Assembly: GCA_029582165.1 (NCBI GenBank)
Contig: CM055877.1
Coordinates: 6,315,855-6,379,854 of the forward strand
Length of the DNA: 64,000 bases
DNA from: Portulaca oleracea
Taxonomy: Eukaryota > Streptophyta > Magnoliopsida > Caryophyllales > Portulacaceae
Direction: 5' to 3'
The notes under the pieces are model-generated. The model had not been told where the DNA came from and did not search any database. It saw nothing but the letters and a program-made list of their open reading frames with translations. Positions 34,201 through 44,613 of this stretch are shown piece after piece; position 1 is the stretch's first letter, and each line of letters starts with the position of its first letter. A program made the translations under genes and the position numbers.

Positions 34201-36078
34201 AAATTTTTATTAAAAAAATATAATATTATATTTCTCTAATAGTATTTTTTTATAATGAATTTAATGACATCAATTTTGTATGATGAATCATTATATAAAT
34301 TAAGATATTAACGGCCAAAGTTTTTAACACAATTTTCTAGGCGACAGATAAATAAAAACGGATGGAGTATTTCACAATAATTTAATAATTTAAATTTTAT
34401 GTTTTAAATTATTATATATGTTAAGGCCCTGTTCGACGAAACTAACGATTAATGTAGTGAATAGTTGTTTAAGCAGCTATTGTGTTATGTAAGTTTAACG
34501 TTTGAGTTATCAGATTAATGTGAATGGACATAAAATGGTATGAATAATTTCTAAAGATAAAATTTTCAAAGGGCATTTTTTGACCAAAAATATGAAACGT
34601 TATTCTAAATGCTAAACATTAATTATTGACATTTCACAAAACGCTATTTAAAATGCTCAAAACTAATCGAACGATGCATTTATAAATGTTAATATTCATA
34701 CAGTTAGAATTTGACTTGATCAAAACACTAGACATTACCCCAAACACTAATGTCGAGCACTGCCGTATGCCGAGCACAACTTAAATAATCGATTGTTAAA
34801 ATTTGTAAAATTCAATTATATATAGTTCATAACAACAAATCATGCTGAGAGTAATATAATACAATCATAGAGATTGCAAGGAGGTACAAAAATCAGAATT
34901 CACTATGAACCAAGAAACAATTGTTTGGGACCAAATTAAAGAAATTGTATTATTAGGGTAAGAGTCGTACAGAAATGAAAAATATGAATTTAGATACAAG
35001 TATAACTGTAGGGTGGGTCCATTTAGTACTCTCAATTCTATGTTTTCCAGCCGTAGGTTGTCGGCTACTATGCTCTAGATCCCTCGTGTCTCACTTGTTA
35101 TATTAAAAGAATAAAAGAATTAAATTTACAATAAATTATGAGGTTCTTAAATTATATTTATACTTATGGATAATTATATATTATTTATGTGTAACTGTAT
35201 ATACCATCCGCATCTATGAAAAACTTTGGATACGTACATGAAAATATAATTAAAGACTCTATAGTCTCTTTTATCATCTTATAATCCAAAGTCTTTCAAC
35301 TAAAACTACTAAGTAAAAAACTTATTAGATAAAGCTCGTCTTTTATGCCTAGTTGTTGGCTATATGCTATACACACACACACACACACGATATAAGGGGT
35401 TCATTGATGTATAGCGACATAGGTGCGAGTTCAAAACCCCAAGTTTAAATTAGAAGGATCTTCCCTCAATGGAATAAAAGGATTACTACTGTAGTCTGTA
35501 GATGTGAGTTCATTGATGTATTAGAGACTAGAGAGATTTACGGACATTGTTCAAGAGGTCTTTAGGAGCTAGTAGCTTTCTTTTAAGCTAGGTGTTATTT
35601 TGTTGAGTCGTCTTTTATTTTGTTGTTCTGGTTCTAGAACTTGTTTGTATTCTAAGCAACAACTTTCAACATTGAATAATCAAAGAAAAGATTAGAATGT
35701 GATTCCCCTCTTCGTTTGCAAAGTAGGTTGAAAAGAGAAACAAAAATGGAGGAGAAAGCGGTGATGGACGAGTTGGCTAGGATACAGGAGAGCATAGCGG
35801 CCCCACCACAGCTAGGGATGATGAGGGAGGCCGGCAGACAACCAGAGGACGACCACTTGTTTACAACATTGGACGAGTCGATGGGGTGGCTAAGGGCCGC
35901 ATTGGAGGAGGTGATCGGCAATGCTGACTCTTTAAGGGTGTCGACTGCTGCTAGGGTTGTCGAGGTCCTGACACCCCAACAATGTCTCCGGTTCCTCATA
36001 GCCGCCCTCCGCTTGCAACAAAGCATGAGGATTGTTGGGACTCAAAGGGATAACCTTGATGATAGGGAGAGGGGTTAA
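31240..36078 (+). CDS. DOG1-domain (DELAY OF GERMINATION 1-like) protein
   Basis: Two exons: 31240-31640 and 35727-36078, joined by a GT-AG intron of 4,086 bp. The split Arg codon (AG|G) is restored by the splice and gives one 250-residue protein. Residues about 20-135 hold the first half of the DOG1 domain (FERFLGGWHHRQERLMSEM, then LIARALGHFEEFYEHKSRAA and the W-rich FLWITGFQPAVLFQLV). Exon 2 gives KMEEKAVMDELARIQESIA, then TLDESMGWLRAALEEVIGNA and LTPQQCLRFLIAALRL. The family (DOG1, DOGL1-4, and the C-terminal part of TGA bZIP factors) controls seed dormancy and binds haem and PP2C phosphatases in the case of DOG1. The absence of a bZIP region makes it a DOG1/DOGL-type protein, closest in style to DOGL4. 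The N-terminus has a Ser/Asn/Ala-rich low-complexity stretch. Exon 1 is GC-rich compared with its surroundings. Confidence 0.88.
32819..33503. mobile_element. Putative MITE with GGCYCTGTTCT ends
   Basis: AAGGCTCTGTTCT at 32819 is answered by AGAACAGGGCCTT ending at about 33503, a 13-bp inverted repeat with one mismatch. The right half is rich in ACCACAA words as in the MITE at 28936-29175. The target-site duplication is unclear and the two ends might belong to different elements. Confidence 0.35.
33762..33968. mobile_element. Stowaway-like MITE
   Basis: Ends CTCATTCCATATTAATTGAC and the complement of CTCCATCCGTTCCAAATTAA match over about 40 bp and are flanked by TA. It lies in the DOG1-domain gene intron. 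Confidence 0.7.
34129..34372. mobile_element. Stowaway-like MITE
   Basis: TACTACCTTCATTCTTTTTT at the left and the complement of TACTCCATCCGTTTTTATTT at the right form inverted ends that continue with TATCTRTC. TA borders agree with mariner-type insertion. It lies in the DOG1-domain gene intron. Confidence 0.65.
34425..34685. mobile_element. Putative hAT-like MITE
   Basis: GGCCCTGTTCGACGAAACTAA at 34429 faces AAACTAATCGAACGATGC near 34660-34677 in inverted form. The ends are imperfect and no target duplication could be fixed. Confidence 0.35.
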
Positions 36079-37493
36079 GTTAAGTTACTAAAGTTCTCAA
36101 TCAACCTATCTATCATCAACTCAAGTCATCAAAGTGATCAAGCTCTCCTTAATTGTGGTTTCTCAAGCATTTTGTGGTGTATTTGGTTGGTTGGTTTGTT
36201 ATTTATTGGTGAGTTTATTTTTGGTTTGGGTGTTTGCTTTTGCAATTTCTATTAAAATATATGGCATATGCATGGTTGTTTGTTGGGTGGAAGTGTGGTT
36301 ATTTTGAAGGCACAATCCTCCTATAGTTATATGCGAAGGGGCTCTTAAGTCTAATTTGGTATACTCAATCTACATTCTATCTCTAGTGGTTTCATACAGA
36401 TTTGCAAGGATTCTTGGTGTACATATGAATATTTTTCTTGCAGCTTATTGTTTTGTACATATCTGAATCTCATTGCTACATTGTATGTTTAGCTCTATTG
36501 TTTCTTACATATTTGAATTTGGTATATTTTTTCGTAACTATCTTGTATGCTACCTCTTAATTGAACAATGAAAAATAATAATTGTCAATATAGATTTTGT
36601 AGAGCTTAGAAAAATTCAGATATAGACAAGTTATACCCGATAAACATTCAGATGTGACAGTTACTAAACAATGGAAAATAAAAAATACTTCGACAAAACA
36701 TCTCCTACAAAAATTTGCTTAGGGATACATGAAAACAGCTAAAAGTTGTGTATCATAATTTTTTAATCTTCAACAAGATTTTTCACCAGAATAAAGTAGC
36801 AAACATAAACTAGGGCCATGTTTCTAAGAAAAAAAAATAACAGTTTAGGCAACAAATACCATTTTGACAGTGGATAGTGATTCTAGTTTAGCAGTTAGTT
36901 GTGAAAATGAGCATTTGAAGAGAATTTATTCAATAAATTTAGCTATTAAGTTAGTGGATTGATATAAATTGACATAAAAAAATATATGGACTGTAGGTAA
37001 TTTTCATACATAAAATTTCCAATTAAAAGAAGTAGAACACTTACTTCGAACACTAATTTTGTTATCATTTCAGAAACGCTGATTAAAACACTAAACAATA
37101 TTTGAAATGCAACACTGAGATTTTGACCCAGTCTAAACGCTAAATGTAACTCCAACGATTATTGCCGAATGCAACTTCTACACCCGAGTTCAGCATCCTG
37201 GCAAGTTTATGACTCAAAGTAGATGTACAAAACCTGGGGGAAATTGTACGTGTTCTATGTTGCATACAAAAACTACCAAGACATTCATTCAGTAAATGAC
37301 AGTAAATGAATTGCAAATCATCCAAGACTTGCACATTACATGATTCATCATCACCCGTACGCTGCTAGTATCAAATTTACATGCGAGAAAATTACTAGGG
37401 AACACAATCTTTGCCCCGTTTGTATTGTTTGCCTAGGAAAAGATGAGGTCGAGTTCTACTGCATCAGGAGAAACGGGTGGGTGGATGGTAGTC
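36079..37493. other. Region between convergent genes
   Basis: It contains the 3' untranslated end of the DOG1-domain gene (+) and of the SelT-like gene (-), which face each other tail to tail. AT-rich, no coding frame, no transposon ends recognised. Confidence 0.6.
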
Positions 37494-40400
37494 TTAAGAC
37501 CACATACTTGCACCTGCACCATCTACGATTCTCTGCACTGCAAGCTTCTTGCTAACGAGATCCCTCAGTTCAATTTCACCGGGGAATCTTTGCTGCTGCA
37601 ACTTCGAGAAAACCTACAATCAATATGAAGTGGGCAATGTTAAGGAGATATGATATAGCTGAAAAGCAAGAAGCTTGGGATGAATACAGCTCGAAACTGT
37701 TAGTAGGAACAAACACATGCAATAAGTGCATCATTACTAGAAAGTGTATTAACCAAAGTAAAACATTTTTAGGCTATGCTTCTTCGGTGGGTGCATAGAA
37801 GTTGATTAAAGTAAGGTTTGGTAAGTTTGAGTAGGTTTAGTTAGGTTTCGGTAGAAGTAGATAACAAGTTTTCTTTTTTAGGAGTAGGGAAGTTTAGCTA
37901 GGTTCAGATCAGAAAAAATAGAACAGGGTAAGATTGGGTAAAGTTGGATTGTAAGTAGTTTATAATGCGAAAGAACAGGGCGTATAAACATCAAGACTAG
38001 TTCTATGTGAACATCAAAAACTGTCCACCGGAGAGAGAATGGGTGAGATGGCAATTTCTCATGAACAATGACAAGCTGACAACTTTTTTTATGAACATTA
38101 GGCTAGTTTTAAAGAAGAGAGCACACAATATTCCTTTACATATTGTCACATATTCCAGAATATACTTGTCTGTCATATTGTCTTGTGTACTCCCTCTATT
38201 CCAGAATATTTGTTGTTTAACCACTCTCTTTTGTCACATATTGTCTGTCATTTTACATTTTCACTAATATACTTTCACTTTTGCCCACAAGAACATACTT
38301 CTCACTTTTTTAGAATTTAGCTATGCCATAAATTGTCGGTTACCTTGGTACCTTCCTCTCTTCCTTAATAAATAAAGAGAACAGAGGGAGTAAGATGTGA
38401 TAACTAGCATTGTCAACGGGATTGGTCTTAACTCTGGTCTCAACTCTCACTAATGACACCCTCAAACAGTATATCTAATAAGTATGAAGAATAATATAGG
38501 TGATAATGTGATATGAAACACAATAATCATCCCTCCCTCTCTAGCTAGATTTATAGGTTCTCCCTCATGCTCCTCCACTCCTCCCTCCCTCTCTTCCTCT
38601 CCCACATACATCTTTCTCGGGATCAAATAGTAGAGCTCTTTTACTATTAATTATGATTTGAAGAACAGTACCGGCTTCAATATAGCCCATCACATTTGAA
38701 CCAGTTCTGTTCAGTAGATAATGCAGTAACATGGCAAAACAGCAACCAAACACAAAATGAATGAGCTGTGGAAACTCAATTTCAACAGTCTGGACTTCTG
38801 GGCAGAGGTTTTCTATTTCCCATAAATGGGCACAATAGTCTACAAACAGAAACAGCTTATCAACTAGACATGCCATTCAATGCATGCTCCCTGTCTCTAG
38901 TAATTTCTTGCAATGTATATACAGTCTAGTGTCTAACCTCCTTCCGGAAATACTATTTGAGCTATGATAATGTAAGACTACCATACAAATAACATCATTT
39001 TCACAGAAGTTCTGTCAGGAAAACAAATAAAATTCTATCTCCAAACTCATAAATTTCGACAAATAAACTACTAGCAATACCATGGGATTCTTAGAGACTT
39101 AGACACAAAAAAGTGAGAAGGTGGTATCAATTTTGTCGCCATGAAAAGAAAGGCAAAATTTCGATGCAAAAGCAAAAGGCCAAGAAGAGAAATACAATTA
39201 TAAAAAGCATTAGGCACGCAAGTGGTGAAAGCTCCTTACCAGTTCTCCGTCAACAGAAACTTCAAAAGCACCAGAACTTTGTAGGTAGTTCTGGAGGAAA
39301 TTCCCGAGAAGCCAAGCCGCAGATATGGTACCAAACCTATTAGCACGTAGTGAGTAATACCATGGAGGCGGAGTCATTCCCAGCCTGGGAAATATTTGAT
39401 CACCGGCCGTTATGACGCCAATAACTCCAAATTGGAAGACTGGTACCAATTTGCTTAGAATACGTTTTGGAGGCGATGGTGGATAATTTGCAAGAACAAC
39501 ATCAATTCCAGGAAGCTGAGTCTCTAGCATATTCTTCATCGCCACAGCAGTGCCCCTAATTCATCCAAAGAACTTAACATCAGAATGATACGAAAGTTTC
39601 TGTCTCGGTAAGAGGAAATGAACATATGACCTGACACATGCTGACTAGAATTCACAGGGATAAGCTCAAAAAAAGATACAATCTATAACAGCTCCTTTTC
39701 TTGATGGAGAATAGGGTCTACATTATCAGCAAGAAAAGAGCTGTTATATGATTTTGTATTTTTTATCACATTTCGTCTTTATTTATCATATAGCTTTGAT
39801 AGCATTTAGGCTTACTTCAACAAACTTTGTGATGTAGGAAAATGCATGCTCATCATCCTACATCACAAAGGTTGTGTGCTCTTGAGGCTTTATCCTTTCT
39901 TTTTCTTCTACTTATACGAATTTGGCAAGGGAGGTTTAAGGGAAAAAAGAAAGTGCATGCATTTTTTGGTCAGATTTGCACTTAATGACTTCATCTAGCA
40001 CAAAAACACATAATGTTTCCGATTTTGACTACAATTTAACACAGCGGGCATGTATAACCATAGAAACTTACTACAGAAGCAACAATCAGTGATTCTATGA
40101 TCACCCTCAAACCATACTTTGAAAAGGCCTAAGACAATAAGGCATGCTTAGGTGCATGGCAAAAATGCGTACAAGCAGTTACAAGGGCCACTAGCTTAAC
40201 CTTTCACTTGAGTCGAGAGCTAAATCATTGATATTTCATACTTCAATAATCTAAAGTTGCTCACGGACAATTCCTGGTTTTGCGGAAATTTGAAAATGAA
40301 AAGGGGAAAACAGGTGGACTTAGGTGAGGTCATCTATTCGGAAGTATGTATGCACCTTCTGAGAAGGGAACAAACCAATGAATTTTTCAATTGGGATTAC

Positions 40401-43400
40401 CATATCCCACAGACAATTGCTTAGCTACTAGCCCACTACCCCAGTACCCCCTGCCCCTTTGTAAGGAGTAGTGGGGAGTTGTCAATGCAAAGTCCTAAAA
40501 AATTAAACCTCTCTACAATTCAAGAGTAAGGCCCCATAAGTAACTCAGGCAGGGCTCTTGCTCTTTGGATACAGATACAGATTCAGATTTGGATCTTGAT
40601 GCAATCAACATCTCTCATTTGTTGGTCGCGTACATGCAAGTTACAAATTAGTTTAAATTAATCTAAATCTTAAATTTGAGTTCAGAATTAAAAAATTAAC
40701 ATCCATGCTCACAACAAATTGTCCCGAAGAATATATCAGCTATAAAATGTTAAAAGGCACTTAAAACATCCAAAGAAGTAAAGTAGCCACATTTCAGGAA
40801 CCCTGACATCACAGGTATTATACATGGTTCACAATTTAAAAATAAATAAATAAATAAACGATAAGATGTCAAATGAGCTAAGTGTACAATGATTTGCCAC
40901 TGTGATACCTGCTTTTGCGGTATTCTCATATCATGTTTCCAATCAATAAGGAGGTGCAAATGAAGCTTAATGCAATAAAGTGTTCATAAATGTCCTAAGA
41001 GGTCTCCAAACTAGACATATAAATGCCTCTTGAAACGGAACTCCAACAAAGTTTAATATAAATCCTAGGGGGGAAAAACTGTAATACATGTTTCCCCGCC
41101 ATTTAAAAAGTTTTACAATATGTAAGGGTCATCCTATATATTGTGCAGAGTGTATAAACAACCACCATAATGACCATTCTAGGCCATTTTTAAATGTACC
41201 GATGAACCATGGACATTTTTTCAAATGCACATCTTAAATTTCCTAGAGGTCAAGCAAGTGCATTACCAGAGCATTGGGAACCCAACAGAAGCCTATTATA
41301 TGCGACATTCAGCCTAAAGAATTAGATAATAGATAAAGAATAGTTTGCTACCAGGTGATCCAAGAAAAGAAAGAGAGAACAATCTAACAAGGCAATGTAT
41401 TACAAGCATTTTCAACTGTTCGGGGAGTCAACAAAATAGTCCCAAGATGTTCCAGGAAACTCGGTCAAATGAAGCACTATTTCTCCTATAGAAAGTAAAA
41501 AATTTCCATGATACATCTAGTCGGAATTTTTATAGTACGAGCTATCATAATATGGTGCTAATGAAGCCATTTAGGGCCATAATTTTTTTTTTTTTTGTGT
41601 GTGTGGGTGGGGGGGGGGGGGGAGTATTGTGCATTACAAGAGGTTCTAGCAAGGGTCCAACACACAAAGGATATCCAGATAGTTTATTGCACTCAGTTTC
41701 TAGGGATTTTGGAGAAAGGTTCAAGTTGTTAAATACCCTCTGTTGTCAAATAAAGGGGAAAATTTAAAATGGCCTGTCGTAATTGTTCTGTGTAAGAGTA
41801 ATATTGTCAATATTCCTGGACTGCAAGATAAAAGCCATAACACTATGTTCAAGGGAAACAAATCCAAGGAACTGTCGAACGGTGATTAATCTCTCTTTTT
41901 TTGATAAAGAAAATAACAAATAATATATTGAAATCAAACTCAGGGTGACAGACGCAAAAATAGCACCCACATAAGACCAAAAGCCTCCCTATACAAGGCT
42001 ATCCACAAAATCTACAAGATGAAGAGAAGAACATTGACAAAAGTTCCCTTCAATCCAAAAGCAAAGCACTTTCAAATGCTGCAGAGGCAACTCCACACCC
42101 TCAAAAACTCTCCTTCATGCCCCACAGGGGAATTACTCTCTCAATCTTTGCCCCTTACAATGTTCCACTTATTCCAGGAACCATTGACATTGTCTACCAT
42201 TACCAAAGTCACCGATCTCTTCTGGAAATTTGAAACCACACACATCAAAGTCCACCGGATGCTGCTACTGAAGCCATCAAGCTCGTTGGACTTGTTACAT
42301 GAATATTGGGAATGCCTTAATTAATAAAAAAGTGATGATAGGCTCCTCGAGATCCCCCAAAATGAAGCACACTGTTTACCGTTTAAAGCTATAAGCAGTT
42401 TCTAAGCATTTCAAAAGACATTCAAGCATATATAGAACTAGATGGTAAATAGGTAAGTGACCATTTGCAGATTATGGGTTATTTCTAGAGTGTAGTGTAC
42501 ATCACCAAAATGCCCATCTTTGGCATATGATAACCCCCCACCCCCCCCCCCCCCCAACCCTCCCAAAAAAAATGCACTATAAATTGCATAAGAGTATATC
42601 TCTATAGTCTACACACAGTTAGGTATGTTGAGGTAAGACTGCCAACACCTAAATCCCCCCAAACCTTGTGCAAAAAGAAATCACACTCAGAGTAGTTGGG
42701 GTTGTTGAAGTTTCATACAAGAATATCATGAACATCACAAGAGGTCTAGGAAATAGAGTCATTTGACCCTCTGTCCAAGACCTACAAAAATGTAAAATTT
42801 TTACACAGTTACAGAATATTCAGGAAGATGTCCTAGATGCAGTTAAGTGATTCACCCCTCTAAAGACATTAAAGAGTTTCATGATCATTCTAGATAATGT
42901 TCTCTGTGGTTTTAAAAATGAAAGCTATTATACATATTAGTATATTACATAAAATTTCAAGACATTAGAAAAATGCCAGCAGAATTATGAACTGTTAAGG
43001 GATATTTACTCCTATTGACCCTCAACAGGTTCCACAGACTATAGTCATGTCTATTTTTTAATACCAGAAAGTTGGAAACTCAAAGGAAATACAGACACAT
43101 GCTAAAGGAATATGCGAAATCATGCTCTTAAGGTGGGCCAATGCTCAACAATTAGCTTTTGTACATGAAGTTGAAGATTTTGGGGCCTCAATTCATCGGA
43201 AACTTCAAACTGAGGTTTAGTTTGAACAAACTTCATGCAATTGTTAGGAGTATGCCAAAAATTGTATTGTTATCAACTGTCCTCTGTAAGCATCAAGTTG
43301 ACAGAGTCTTGCGCTCGGACTCCTATTATTGCATCTGTCCCACTCTTACTAAAAATTCAATTAACTCAGAAAGACATGCACCTTGACATCCCAATCAATG

Positions 43401-44385
43401 AACCTTTCCAGGGCTGCTAAGTATGAGCTTTGCACCTACAGACGCCTCGGCGTTTTGGATACGTACTTGTTAAGACTATACAGTACAGTCACCAAGCATA
43501 CCAGAAATTATCTCAATGGCAACATTTCTCTTCTCATATCCGAAACATGATTTCTAGTCTAGATAAAAATAAAATAATCGCGAAGCTAATTGAGCCAAGC
43601 CAATATACGGCCAACTGAAAGATTAATCCCAAAGGACGTTGACCAAGCAAATAAAAATGCTCAAAAACTAGATTAATCTAGAAGAATCTAGACATAGATG
43701 TCCAGCTACATGTACTACGATTATCCATACCTAATTCTGAAAATAAATAAAACTATAAGACTTTTAGTAGAATTTGAAGATCAACAGTAAGAGCAAGAAG
43801 AGCAGAAATCAAATCTAGACAAATATATTTTGCTGCCTGTACTAAGATTTTCCATGCAATTCTAAATAAACATAAAAGTAGCTGAATTTCAGTAGAATTT
43901 GAAGATCACCTGTAAGAGCAAGAAGAGCAGAAATCGAATCTAGACAAATATATCTAGCTACCTGTACTAAGATTTTCCATACCGAATTCGAAAGAAACAT
44001 AAAAAACAGCTAAATTTCAGTAGAATTGAAGATCACCTGTAAGAGCAAGAAGAGCAGAAATCGATGGAAACAGTGTGACCGACTCCGATACCTCCTCCAA
44101 ATCCATCAGAATCCTGAAATCGGACAAAAATCAACGCAATCAACAAGCAATAGAAGCCGTAAACACGATCAAAATCATCGAAATCGACGACAAACGAACC
44201 TTAGTGGGGAAATCTGTAGGCGGATGAAGAGTAGACGGAGTAGGTTGAGATTTGGGGTGGCGATGAATGTGATGATGAGGTTGAGGTTTTGGAGGAGGAG
44301 AAGAGAGAAAGAGGTTGAAAATGTCGGTTGTGAAGAGGAACAATGGAAGCCCTACTAGCAGCAGTTGAACACGATCCATCGCCAT
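37494..44385 (-). CDS. SELT: Selenoprotein-T-like (SelT-like) thioredoxin-fold protein
   Basis: Four exons on the minus strand: 44385-44200, 44113-44037, 39555-39240 and 37613-37494, all GT-AG. Together they give 699 bp, 232 residues. Residues 5-25 are a hydrophobic signal anchor (LLLVGLPLFLFTTDIF). The redox motif Cys82-Ser-Ser-Cys85 replaces the Cys-x-x-Sec of animal SelT. Then come MKNMLETQLPGIDVVLANYP, FGVIGVITAGDQIFPRLG, PPPWYYSLRANRFGT and SSGAFEVSVDGELVFSKL, all characteristic of the Rdx/SelT family. The C-terminal exon gives RFPGEIELRDLVSKKL. Animal SelT is an ER-membrane oxidoreductase; the plant protein's substrate is unknown. The His-rich segment at residues 38-42 is unusual. Its promoter side is bounded by a LINE remnant. 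Confidence 0.9.
38190..38390. mobile_element. Stowaway MITE in SelT-like gene intron 3
   Basis: 201 bp, ends CTCCCTCTATTCC and the complement of CTCCCTCTGTTCT, flanked by TA on both sides. It lies in the intron between exons 3 and 4 (37614-39239), which otherwise has no recognisable content. Confidence 0.8.
39556..44036 (-). other. Intron 2 of the SelT-like gene (4.5 kb)
   Basis: GT donor at 44036-44035 and AG acceptor at 39557-39556. It holds a 125-bp tandem repeat next to the donor, a probable LINE tail, a G-run (about 41609-41623) and a C-run (about 42540-42556). The rest is AT-rich without coding signal; short ORFs are chance. Confidence 0.8.
41885..42340 (-). mobile_element. Possible 3' end of a LINE
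   Basis: Read on the minus strand, the sequence ends ATTTGTTATTTTCTTTATC followed by seven A, like plant L1 tails. Upstream frames give SVTLSLISIYYLLFSL-like peptides seen at some LINE ends. There is no RT or endonuclease motif and no target duplication was found, so this is only a suggestion. Confidence 0.3.
43660..44064 (-). repeat. 125-bp tandem repeat that includes the end of SelT exon 2
   Basis: GATCACCTGTAAGAGC (plus strand) starts at 44031 and 43904, and a variant GATCAACAGTAAGAGC at 43779; a further partial unit precedes it. Spacings are 127 and 125 bp. The first unit overlaps the last about 28 bp of exon 2, which encode the CSSCSY redox motif, and the first about 100 bp of intron 2. 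The second unit keeps the exact donor CAG|GTGATC; the third has lost it. Confidence 0.85.
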
Positions 44386-44613
44386 GGGAATCAGAATCAG
44401 AAATTCAGAATGAATGAATTCTACCAGAGAAAAGCCAGGAAGAAGAAACAAGAACTATAAGGAATTGAATGATGTATATGGGCCTTACGGGGGATGGACC
44501 ATGGGCGGGACCGGGTCAAGTTGGTTATACTTTCATGTTTCGGTTTCAAATTGGGTCATTTTTATTTTAAAATTGGATTATTGCCTTATTGGTTAGGATG
44601 GGTGATCCAAAAG

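Larger units (their letters stand above)
31641..35726 (+). other. Intron of the DOG1-domain gene, rich in MITEs
   Basis: Donor GTATTT at 31641 and acceptor GTAG ending at 35726. It contains several MITEs listed separately, a (CA)n repeat at about 35370-35388 and otherwise AT-rich sequence without coding signal. At 4.1 kb it is far longer than typical DOG1-family introns. Confidence 0.8.

Noticed and set aside
35340..35490. tRNA-like box B (GAGTTCAAAACC) suggesting a SINE in the DOG1-gene intron
   Set aside because: No convincing box A at the right distance, no A-tail and no target duplication.
42019..42324. 101-codon plus-strand ORF in SelT-like intron 2
   Set aside because: Opposite to the presumed LINE tail; no domain and no splice sites that would join it to the gene.
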